Shown: one piece after another, positions 27,201 to 37,400 of the stretch
Numbering within the stretch: position 1 is the first letter of the stretch
Layout of the letters: every line of letters begins with the position of its first letter
IMG/VR virus record: IMGVR_UViG_3300008259_000347
Coordinates: 1-64,000 of that record
DNA: 64,000 nt
Source: a virus
Reading direction: 5' to 3' (one strand)
Position numbers and translations under genes: made by a program
The notes under the pieces: generated by a model
What the model was told of the DNA's origin: nothing
Databases searched by the model: none
The model's input: only the letters and a program-made list of their open reading frames with translations

Positions 27201-30200
27201 TATGTTTGGATATGCTGGCAGTACTAGATTAGAGTATCTTGTCGAAGACGGAAGATTCCAAAGAATATTTTCTATTTCAAGATCATTTAGTCTAAGTTCT
27301 TTAAGCAACAAAGCAGTTTACGTTTATAGAAATGGCGAGCAATTAATTGAAGGGCAGGATTATGTATTCGGCAACGACGATGTATTTTTTAATATTATCG
27401 GCGAATTGAATGATGATGACATAATTGAAGTTTATGAATATGAGAGCACAGACGGAAGTTTTTGCCCACCAACACCTACTAAATTAGGATTATATCCTAA
27501 ATTTAAACCTAGAATATATGTTGACGACACTTACTTAGAGCCAAGAACAGTTATACAAGGTCACGATGGTAGTATTACATTAGCCTATGGCGATTACAGA
27601 GATGATCTGTTGTTAGAATTAGAACTAAGAATTTATAATAATTGTAAACAAGCATACGATCCAAGTATGTTTGACATCTACGATTATATTCCTGGATATA
27701 GTAGAAAAACTGCTTACACTAAAGAAGAATTTGAACGTGTACTCAGTCCTAGCTTTTTTCAATGGACTAACAATATAAATCAAGATTTTACTAAGCAGAC
27801 CTACTGGGATAGAGAAGAACCTTTTACATTTAACTATAGAGGAAATTATTATCCAGACGGCACAGATAGTCAGGCCTTTTGGAGAGGAATTTATGCGTGG
27901 TTGTTTGACACAGATAGGCCACACACTAATCCATGGGAGTGTTTAGGATTTAGTATTGAACCTTCATGGTGGCAAGAAGTTTACGGACCTGCTCCTTATA
28001 CTAAAGACAACCAATTATTATGGGAAGATCTTTCACAAGGTATTATTAGAGAGCCAGGTTTACCTCCAAGATATCATTCAAAATTTGCTAGACCTTTGAT
28101 AATAAATCCTCCAGTAGATGAGTTAGGTAACTTAATTAATCCTTTAGACACTAACTATGTGTCAGGACCAATAAAATCTACTGCTGAAGGTTTTTATGCT
28201 TTCGGAGACAGAAGTCCGGTTGAATCAGCTTGGCGTAGAAGCAGTTATTATCCCTTCGCAATAATTAAAACAATATTACTACTTTGTCCTAACACTGTAA
28301 TGTCAGTGTGCTTTGATAGAAGTAGACAGATTAGAAATAAAACTAATCAAATAGTCTATCAACCAACCGGCTTAAGAATTAAGTTATCGGACATAGTATT
28401 ACCGTCTACTGTAAACAGCACTAGCAGAGTCTTTTCATCTGGGTTGATTAATTATATTGTTGATTATGCTACTTCAGATATAACATTTAAAATTGACGAA
28501 TATAAAGAAGATTTACAATTATTAACTAATAAAATTTCTTATAGACTAGGCGGATTTACTAGTAAAAATAAATTTAATATTTTATTAGACAGTAAAAATC
28601 CTACAAGTTCAGGCGGCGTTTTTGTTCCTGATGACAATTTTAACGTATTCTTAAATGTATCTAGTCCTGTTAAAAAACTAGCATACAGTGGTGTAATTGT
28701 CAGTAAGTTTTCAGACGGCTACGAACTCAGAGGATACAATGTTGATGAACCTTTCTTTACTTACTATTCATTTAGACAAAATGATAGAACTATAAGAATT
28801 GGAGGAATATCAGAAAGTTATATTGAATGGGATACTAATAAAACTTATGTAGCAGGTAAAATTGTTTCTAACGGCAATGTGTATTACAGAGTTAAAACTA
28901 CACATCAATCTGGCGACGTGTTCGATGAAAATCTATATGCTAGGTTGCCAGGTCTTCCAATGATTGGTGGAACCGAAGCTATCTTAAGAAAGAGCTGGGA
29001 TAAAAATCAAGAATTATATCTTGCTTATGGAACTCGATTGACTACAATTCAAGAAGTAGTTGATTTTCTACAAGGATACGGAGCCTATCTAGAAGAACAA
29101 GGTTTCGTCTTCGATCAATATAATCCACAAATAAAAGCAGTTGCTAATTGGGAAAACAGTGTTAACGAATTCCTATTCTGGACTACACAAAGTTGGGGAG
29201 AAGGTTCTGCTATTTCGTTAAGCCCCGCAGCTACTAAGCTGATAATTTCTAGCGAAAAGTCAGTAGTTGATGATATTAGAAATACTTTTTACGGATATAA
29301 AATTTTTAGAGTAGACGGGCAATTATTGCCTGCTGATTTTACTAGTACATTTAGAGAAGATACAACTTTTACTCTAGTTCCTGAAAATACTGCTCACGGA
29401 ATTTATGGTGGTATTTTTTATCTAGTACAAAAAGAACATGTATTATTGTTAGATAATACTACATTGTTTAATGATGTAATCTATGATCAGGAACCTGGGT
29501 ATAGACAAGAACGTGTTAAGGTTATAGGCTATGTGACCACAGACTGGAATGGTGGGTTTGATATTCCTGGATTTATATTCGATCAAGCTATTATACAAGA
29601 TTACGAGCCTTGGACAGATTATAATCTAGGCGATATTGTCAAATACAAAGAATATTATTATAGTGCTAAAAAATTTGTAGTAGGAGCAGAGTCATTTTCT
29701 TCAGATGAATGGACATTGCTAAGAGAAAAACCAACTCCAACATTATTACCTAATTGGGACTACAGGGCAGAACAATTTACAGATTTTTACGATTTAGATA
29801 CTGATAACTTTGATAGCGAGCAGCAGAGAATGGCGCAGCACTTGATTGGTTATCAAAATCGTCAATATCTTGAGAATATTATTAAAGACGATGTCAGCCA
29901 GTATAAATTTTATCAAGGCATGATTATAGAAAAAGGCACGCAGAATGTTCTTAATAAGTTGTTTGATGTATTAAGTGCTGACAATCAAGAAAGTCTAACA
30001 TTTAATGAAGAATGGGCTGTACGTGTTGGAGAGTACGGAGCAAGTAATGTATTTGATGAAGTTGAATTTAAATTAGACGAATCATCATTCAAATTAAATC
30101 CACAACCTATACAGTTGGTAAATGAAATATCTACAAATACTGATTTAATTTATCGTATACGTACAGGAGAAGTATATGTAAAGCCAGTGGGTTATAATAA

Positions 30201-31425
30201 TAATCCATGGCCCACTGCTAATGTAAAGAAAACATTAAGATCCCCTGGATATGTAAGATATGAAGATGTAAAACTAAACGTAAACACTCTTGATGATGCT
30301 ATCGTTAATGATATTGATACATTCGAAGAAGGCGATTATGTCTGGGCTGCTTTTGAAAATAGAGACTGGAATGTATATAGATTTACTAAGAATACTTTTA
30401 CAGTCGAAGACGTTGAGTATGCTGACGGAAAATTAACAATACAGTGTAATCAGTTTCCAAGTATGGTAGTGGGCGAAATTATCGGAATAACACACGCTGA
30501 TAAGATAAGCGGTTTTTATAAAATAGACAGTATTGATGCTAGAAAAATCACAATTAACACTATAATTAAAGACTGGAAGCCTCCGTTTACAGACAGTAGT
30601 CAGATATTAACATATAAATTTATTTCTAGTAGAGTTGATTCTATTGATAATGCTAATGAAAGTTTGCCTCCTTACATAAAAAATAAAGAACTTTTATGGG
30701 CAGATGTTGGTAGTAGAAATTTATCTTACAATGGTCAAGTTCCTTATACTGTATATTCTAATGAAAAGGTATTTTTAAGAACAGCTTTAGAAAACACTAC
30801 ACCTGGAACAGAATTACAATTTGGAACTAAAGTATCTATATCAAAGAATGGAAAATACTTAGCTTCATCTACCGCAGCAAATGAAGTTTATATTTTTGAA
30901 AAAGCCCCAGGAACTGATATATGGTTACAACAACAGTATATAACTCCTAATCTAAACTTAGCTAGTACAGTAAACTTAAACTTCGGAGCAGAAACTGCTT
31001 TTAGCTCTGACGGTAAATGGTTAGCTATTGCTGCTCCTACAGCATCTAGTATTAAAACAAACTGGAAAGGAGATTTTAATGCTAGTAGTTCTTACGCATT
31101 CGGGGACATGGTACAGATTCGAAACACACATTTTAGTGCTAGAATAAGTTATGCGGGAGATGGATCGAGTATAGACAGATTCAGCCAAGATTGGGCACCA
31201 GCATATCTTGTTACCACAGAAGAATCTAAAACAGCAAATTCTAATGTAAATCAGGGGTATGTGAATTTATACATAAGAACCCCTGGCGGGCAATATAATC
31301 TATTCCATTCATTTGTAAGTCCAAATCCTACTACAGGCGAAAAGTTTGGATCAAAGATGACCTTTGCTAAAAACGGCAGTGAGTATGTGCTGGCTATCAC
31401 TAGTTCTGGTTACAATGAAAACTAA
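24271..31425 (+). CDS. gp7: Giant baseplate wedge initiator gp7, N-terminal part
   Basis: 2384 residues. The N-terminus TANLLPRFYRTSSNKKFLQ, then YSWNPHVDWDKFVNFQNYYW, is typical of gp7 of marine T4-like phages (T4 gp7: 1032 residues). Later parts are beta-rich with repeated domains. From about residue 2185 FG-GAP-like beta-propeller blades appear (FGTKVSISKNGKYLA, FGAETAFSSDGKWLAIAAP, FGSKMTFAKNG) and the frame stops at 31423 in the middle of a blade. The remaining blades are in the next frame, so this is probably the first part of a single gene of about 5100 codons. Confidence 0.85.
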   Translation: MANNDQEESGLPIGGNEPRKTANLLPRFYRTSSNKKFLQATLDQLTQPGKVKKLNGFIGRQNAKAAKSDDIYIAATDKNRQDYQLEPAAVIQDKFENVTFYKDYNDFINQVNVFGGDVKNHERLNKQESYSWNPHVDWDKFVNFQNYYWLAYGPDVIKVFGQQLEIESTYTVDLVDEDDNYAFLFSPNGLTRNPILRLFRGQTYNFTVNSPGNPFSFKLSRTGSDLDRYTKGVSAFAVEEGVITFKVRKDAPDLLYYVNEKDPTAGGVIQILDIEENTFLDLQKDILGKKDYTLTSGIKLSNGMKLNFEGNVSPAEYKEGNWYVDGVGTGITLIPESALEIISTYTEESELLFDDTAFDKDPFSVASAYPRDNDYIVMARGSKDRNPWSRYNRWFHGDVIKVSAEANGKIPDTDQSLRATRPIIEFEANLKLYNFGHVAKKDIDLIDTFTTDVFSTIEGTAGYNVDGIDLAPNMRVLFTADKDRLVKDKIFKVNFVTITIPQRQIEFVTDSTVNPNTDIITFASDHFLSTGSQVTYLNNGNDSINGLTNRQQYYVFVVSATQIKLFTDSKLTKQVDLLSRGTGIHKFEVFSGRRRQINLVEEPDAAPLHYETVLVKLGNTYKGKMYWYNGADWKLAQTKTTVNQPIHFDIFDVDGNSYGDNSVYDGSTFNGNKIFSYKTGTGANDKVLGFPLSYKNINNVGDIVFTFDLLQGSFNYKTLTSLQSKRTDIGFVRKFSGLDTWTYENGWKKSEILNLQPVVRVFKESGLINDFPIDVYDNTDDLADLEVRVYVNERRLNREEYTLERGVVRFIVVLDNDVALTDIVTLRCFAKQPKNENGYYELPISLQNNPLNKNLESFTLGEVVDHVNSIVDNITDFKGVFPGNGNLRDLGNLTAYGSRVVQHSSPLNLPLYHLTKADINVVKSIIQAQEDYATFKRTFLITSGTTGVEMDARRHVDLILETMLKDKPKTSTYYLSDMFGYAGSTRLEYLVEDGRFQRIFSISRSFSLSSLSNKAVYVYRNGEQLIEGQDYVFGNDDVFFNIIGELNDDDIIEVYEYESTDGSFCPPTPTKLGLYPKFKPRIYVDDTYLEPRTVIQGHDGSITLAYGDYRDDLLLELELRIYNNCKQAYDPSMFDIYDYIPGYSRKTAYTKEEFERVLSPSFFQWTNNINQDFTKQTYWDREEPFTFNYRGNYYPDGTDSQAFWRGIYAWLFDTDRPHTNPWECLGFSIEPSWWQEVYGPAPYTKDNQLLWEDLSQGIIREPGLPPRYHSKFARPLIINPPVDELGNLINPLDTNYVSGPIKSTAEGFYAFGDRSPVESAWRRSSYYPFAIIKTILLLCPNTVMSVCFDRSRQIRNKTNQIVYQPTGLRIKLSDIVLPSTVNSTSRVFSSGLINYIVDYATSDITFKIDEYKEDLQLLTNKISYRLGGFTSKNKFNILLDSKNPTSSGGVFVPDDNFNVFLNVSSPVKKLAYSGVIVSKFSDGYELRGYNVDEPFFTYYSFRQNDRTIRIGGISESYIEWDTNKTYVAGKIVSNGNVYYRVKTTHQSGDVFDENLYARLPGLPMIGGTEAILRKSWDKNQELYLAYGTRLTTIQEVVDFLQGYGAYLEEQGFVFDQYNPQIKAVANWENSVNEFLFWTTQSWGEGSAISLSPAATKLIISSEKSVVDDIRNTFYGYKIFRVDGQLLPADFTSTFREDTTFTLVPENTAHGIYGGIFYLVQKEHVLLLDNTTLFNDVIYDQEPGYRQERVKVIGYVTTDWNGGFDIPGFIFDQAIIQDYEPWTDYNLGDIVKYKEYYYSAKKFVVGAESFSSDEWTLLREKPTPTLLPNWDYRAEQFTDFYDLDTDNFDSEQQRMAQHLIGYQNRQYLENIIKDDVSQYKFYQGMIIEKGTQNVLNKLFDVLSADNQESLTFNEEWAVRVGEYGASNVFDEVEFKLDESSFKLNPQPIQLVNEISTNTDLIYRIRTGEVYVKPVGYNNNPWPTANVKKTLRSPGYVRYEDVKLNVNTLDDAIVNDIDTFEEGDYVWAAFENRDWNVYRFTKNTFTVEDVEYADGKLTIQCNQFPSMVVGEIIGITHADKISGFYKIDSIDARKITINTIIKDWKPPFTDSSQILTYKFISSRVDSIDNANESLPPYIKNKELLWADVGSRNLSYNGQVPYTVYSNEKVFLRTALENTTPGTELQFGTKVSISKNGKYLASSTAANEVYIFEKAPGTDIWLQQQYITPNLNLASTVNLNFGAETAFSSDGKWLAIAAPTASSIKTNWKGDFNASSSYAFGDMVQIRNTHFSARISYAGDGSSIDRFSQDWAPAYLVTTEESKTANSNVNQGYVNLYIRTPGGQYNLFHSFVSPNPTTGEKFGSKMTFAKNGSEYVLAITSSGYNEN

Positions 31426-34400
31426 TGCCAGCGGCTGGCAGCTATTAGACAATATTAATATTCTAGGATATTTTCCTCAGGAAGTTGTATCTAATGCTGT
31501 GGATAGAACTCCTATTGTCATTACAAATATTTTACCAAATACACCAGCTGCGTTGCCTGGGAAAAAAATTACACGAGCCACAGTATATTATGCCGCCCAA
31601 GGTACCGCTCCTTTTGTAGCAGGCCAGTTTGTAGAAATTAGAGCAGTTGTACCGTTTGATTATAACGGAGATTGGTTAGTAATTAGTAGCACTACGACAC
31701 AAACTGTTATTGAATGTACCTTACTGGATAAACTACCAGGAACAAGTATTACCCATCCGAAATATATTTTTGTTTCAGGTGGTGTAATTACTTCAGCTAT
31801 AATTTCACCAACTAAAGAACAAAATGTAGAATCTGTTCTGGCTGGGGATCTATTCGGATACGACATGAAAATGTCCGGCGACGGAAGCAAATTAGTAATT
31901 AGTGCTCCGAACGCAGATCAAAACACATACACGAATTACAAAGGCACATTTAGATCAACAGAAAAGTATGACCTAAATGATGTAGTGTATTATCCTGGAG
32001 GTGTCGACCCAGCGGGGTATTATAGGTATAATGTTACTTTTGATAGTTCAGTGGCAGGATCGTTTGATAGTACACAATGGACTTTAATATCTAATACTAT
32101 AAACAAGAATACAGGAAAAATATTTACTTACGAGTATGATGGCGATGCTTATGTATTAATTGATACACTGGGTGCTCAAAATCTTAATTTAGAATTAGAA
32201 GAAAGATTTGGAGAAAGTCTTAGTATATCAGACTCTGGAAGTCACTTAGCAGTTGGTTCTTCTTTATATACTGGTAAGTTTTCTAATCAAGGTGCTGTAA
32301 AAATATTTGAAGCATATTCTGGCTCTTGGTCTTTATATCAAAATTTAACCAGTGCTATACCGGGAACTAATCATAAATTTGGACATTATGTAGAGTTTAT
32401 GAATGATGCTGATACTTTAGTTGTATACAGTCCAAACGCTGATATAAAAAATGAAACTACTTTTGATAATTCTACTACTGGATTTGATAATAGTACATTA
32501 AGAATTATTGATTTACAAGTGTTAACTGGGCGTGTTGATATTTTTGACAAATATAATACTAACTATATTTTTGGAGAAAGTCTAACCACAGCATCTTACA
32601 ATGATACTACAGATGGATACGGAACCAGTATATCTGTAGGTTCAAACAACCTAGCAGTATCTGCTCCTAGAGAAGAAGATCAAATCTATAAAGATTCAGG
32701 AATAATTTATACCTATAGAAAGCCATCAGGTAAAACTAGCTGGACTACCTTACATTATGAACGTGCTAGACCAAATGTGTATCAAATTAAAAAAGCATTT
32801 TTATATAATCGTAGAGAAAACATCTTAATAAAATATCTTGATATTGTAGATCCTATCCAAGGAAAAATTCCTGGACCAGCTGATCAAGAAATTAAATTTA
32901 AAACATACTTTGATCCAGCTACTTATTCAGTAGGAGATACTAGAGTAAATGTCGATGATGGTATGGCATGGACTAATATCAATGTTGGAACATTGTGGTG
33001 GGATTTAACCAACGCTAAGTTCTTGGAAAATCAAGGCGGCGAGATTATATTTAGATCTACTACATGGAACACATTGTATGAAACAGCCAGCGTTGACATT
33101 TACGAGTGGACTGAAAGTAAATTATTACCTTCAGAAAGAGACAAAATTGCGGACACTGAAAAAGGTTTAATTTCAGGTATTAGCGGTAAATCTAAGTATG
33201 GAGATAGTGTTTATAGTATAAAGAAAAAGTATGACACTATAAGCAAGACATTTACTAACACCTATTACTATTGGGTAAAAAACAGCACTATTGTTCCTAA
33301 CAAAGAAGGTAGAATTTTACCAGCAGAATCTATTTCAAGATTAATTTCTGATCCAAAGAGTTACGGGTATCCATGTTTAGCACTACTAGGACCTGATAGC
33401 TTTAGTTTAGTAAACTGCGATAGCTACTTAAAAGATAAAGATATTGTATTAAGTGTTCAATATTGGATCACTGACAACAAAGAAGGTAATGCTCACACAC
33501 AGTGGAAAATCATAAGTGAAAATATTAACACAGTTATTCCTTATGAAATAGAGCAAAAATGGTTAGACAGTTTGTTAGGTAAAGACAAAAATGGTCGCAC
33601 CGTACCAGATCTCAGATTACCAGTAAAACAACGTTTTGGTATTGAAAACAGACCAAGACAAAGTATGTTCTTGAATAGAATAGAAGCTCTTAAACAGTTT
33701 ATTGAACGTACAAATACTGTACTAAAAGATAATTTAATTGTTGACGAATTTGATTTAACACCTTTGGCTAGATTTGAAGAAAAACCCAGTGCTGTAACTG
33801 GATTATGGGACGTTACAATCGATACAGATCCAGAATTAAGATTTGTAGGTACTAGTCAATTATCGCAAATTGCGTTATCTCCTGTGATTGAAAATGGTAA
33901 AATTATTGACGTGGAAGTAATTAGTCCCGGTAAAGGCTATGTAAATTCTCCTCCAGTTCGTATAACTGGTAAAGGCACAGGAGCGGAAATTAAGATTATT
34001 CTTTCTGATACTGGATCTGTACAGACAGTTGAAATTTTATCACAAGGCATTGGATATAAAAACGACACTGTATTAACAGTTCGTCCTTTTAGTGTGTTAG
34101 TCTTAAGCGATAGCGAAAGTTATGATAAGTGGACAATTTATCACTATAATAGATTAGACAGGTCGTGGAGTAAAGCCAGAACACAAACTTTTGATGTGAC
34201 TAAATTCTGGAATTATATTGATTGGTATTCATCTAATTATAATCAGTTTACTAAAGTAAATCATATTGTAGAAAATACCTACGAGTTGGCTTCATTAGAA
34301 TCTAATATAGGCAGTATTGTAAAAGTTAAGAATGTAGGATCTGGCGGGTGGTTATTGCTTGAGAAATACAGTAATGTTGTAACCATTGATTATACACAAA

Positions 34401-37400
34401 ATTATAGAGTGGTTGGAAGACAGAATGGAACTATTAAATTCTTAGATTTACTATATAACTTTAAAAACCAATCTTTAGGATTTGATGGACCTCTTTACGA
34501 TTCTGACCAGTACGACACTGTGCCTACAACAGAATTATCTATAATCTTAGATACAATTAAGACAAAGATATTAGTAGATAATTTAAGAGTAGAATATCTA
34601 AAACTATTCTTTGCCAGCGTAAGATATGCTTTATATGAACAGCCTTTCTTAGATTGGGCTATGAAGACTAGCTTTGTAAAAGCCACTCATAATGCCGGCG
34701 AATTGAAACAAAAAATTACTTTTAACAGTGATAATTTAGAAGATTTTGAAAATTATGTTAAAGAAGTAAAACCATTCAGAACAAAGGTTAGAGAATATGT
34801 CAGTGCTTATACTAGAGTAGAAAATGCTCCACTGTCAGTAACAGACTTTGATTTGCCGCCAATTATCGACGATGATTTTAAAATTCTTCCTTTGAGTGCT
34901 GTACTTAGTGAAAATTATTCTATAGGATCTTCGTATGCTCAACTACTTGATTATCCTTGGAGACATTGGTATGATAATGCCAGTTACAGTGTAGAAACAC
35001 TGGAACTTGTAGACGGTGGTACAGGGTATGTTGAACCTCCTGTAGTTAAAATAATAGACGATTATGGTATAGTAACTTCTACTAACGAGTTAAAATCTAA
35101 TTTTGATGGTCCTAATAGTTTTTGGATTTTAGAAGAAGGCACTATGAAGATTGTGGCTACCGGCTTGCCGTACCACAGTTACGGTAATCAAGAAGCTGAA
35201 CACGTAGCCACAGATCAAGGGTATAGTCAAATTTTACCTTTAAGAGGCGGCACGTATACAGCTGGCGGACACGCTGATATTCCAGAAGGTATCATAGGAT
35301 ATTGGTTAAATGGAGTAGCAGTATATAATCCTAGTGCTGAAAATCTTGCTCCTCAAGGTTTAGAATCTATAACAGATTACAATTATAATGCTGCTTATGC
35401 TAGTACTCAAGTATTAGAATACACATTTAATCAGGATCAAACAGGAGGCATAGCAGATCAAGACGGACGATATTCTTATAGAGATTTTAGTTTTAGAAGT
35501 GCTTGGTTATCTGGTATCGGTAACGATTTAGGAGATATCGATAGAATAGACACATCTGAAATTCCTTATCTAAGATCCGGCCTCGAACATGCTGACGGAC
35601 ACAGTAAAATATTAGGGTTTGCTTTAGATGGTTACCCAATATATGGACCTAACGGTTACAGTTTAGCTACAGATCCTACAAGCGGAATTTCTAGAATGAC
35701 TTCTAGTTATGATTTAAAAGTTCCATCTTATAGAACAGGTGTGATAGCAGATTTACAAACATATCCTATGGGCATGTTTATACAAGACTATACATACACA
35801 GGTAACGGAACCTTAGACAAACACAACGGAAGATATTGTATTACTCCTGATTATCCTAACGGAACTTATGCTTATTTTGTTACTACAACAAATGCTGGAA
35901 CTCCAGTTTATCCTTATGTAGTTGGACCAACTTTCTTTGGAGATGCTGCTCCTCAAGATCGTAATGATGCTAGCAATGGAAAAGGAACACCTCCAAGAAC
36001 TTATAGTATCTTTAACAGTAAAGCTATTCAAGCTACAGCTAAGGCTTATATTACTAATGGTAAAGTTACCAGAATCACATTAATTACTGCTGGTTCTGGT
36101 TATTTAAAAGCTCCTAGGGTAGAGTTTGATGGCGGGTTAGACACTAATATTATTCATAGGCCTGCTCAAGCAGTGGCCATGTTAAAGAGTAATGTGGTTA
36201 GATCTAATAAAATAGTAATTAAGTTTGATAGAATAACCAGAAATTATGTTGTTACTGAGTTGTCGCAAACAGAAACATTTACAGGAACAGGTAGTAGAAA
36301 ACAATTTGCGTTAAGATTTAGTCCAGTGCTAACTGTTGGTAATACTATAGTCAAAATAAATGGCAATGAAATTCTAAGAGATGATTACGCATTGTCTGTT
36401 AAGAAAACCACAGTAAAAGGATTTACAAGTTATTACGGTGTCCTTACTTTCGAAAATGCTCCTGTTGTTAATAGTAGTATAGAAATCACTTACGATAAGA
36501 ATTTTGAACATTTATCTGCTGCTGATAGAATTAATTTCTATTACAATCCGCAAACTGGCCAATTAGGTAAAGACCTAGCACAGTTAATGACAGGTATTGA
36601 TTATGGCGGCGTAATCGTCAGCGGATTAGGATTAAGTCTAGGCGGCGGTTGGGATAGTCAACCTTGGTTTAACGACGGCTGGGATTCTTATGACGTAGGA
36701 TTTACTGATTACATCGTTACTGTGAGCGATAGTACTTACGTATATGATTTACCTTATACTCCTGCTATAGGAGAACAAATTAACGTCTATGTAAATGGTG
36801 TAAGAATTGATGACGAGTATTTTGACAGTTACAATGGTGTAACAGTACAACCTAACGGTAGAACTAGTGCTCCTGAAGGTAGGGCAATGCAGACTTGGAC
36901 AGGTGACGGATTAAGTAAAACCATAGAATTACCAAATCTGACCAGTGCTGTACCAGTCGATATTAATACTGGCGACAAAGTAATTTTCCGTAAGAGTACT
37001 AGTGATGGTAGTATTAACCCAGATCCAAAGAGTTTTGATACTCAACTACAAGGCGGAAATTTAAGTTATACAACTGCCACAGGATTTGCTCCTGATGATA
37101 TTTTAGTAGAAGGTGGTGGTAGATTTATTACTCCTGAAACTAGTCATGCTCCAGAAGAAATAGTGCCTGGACATATTACTGACACACTGAATATTAAGGT
37201 ATTCAGAGTACCTCGTTCAGGTTCATCTACGATTGTAAGTAAAAATTACATTTGTGACGGTGTAACTACTGAATTCAGTATCGGACAATTTCCTAACAAT
37301 ACAGCAGGAGTGTTTGTTAACTTAGATAATGTTATTTTACAATTAGACACAGACTATACTATTGACTGGCAATCAAAGACAGTGAATATGATTGTAGCAC

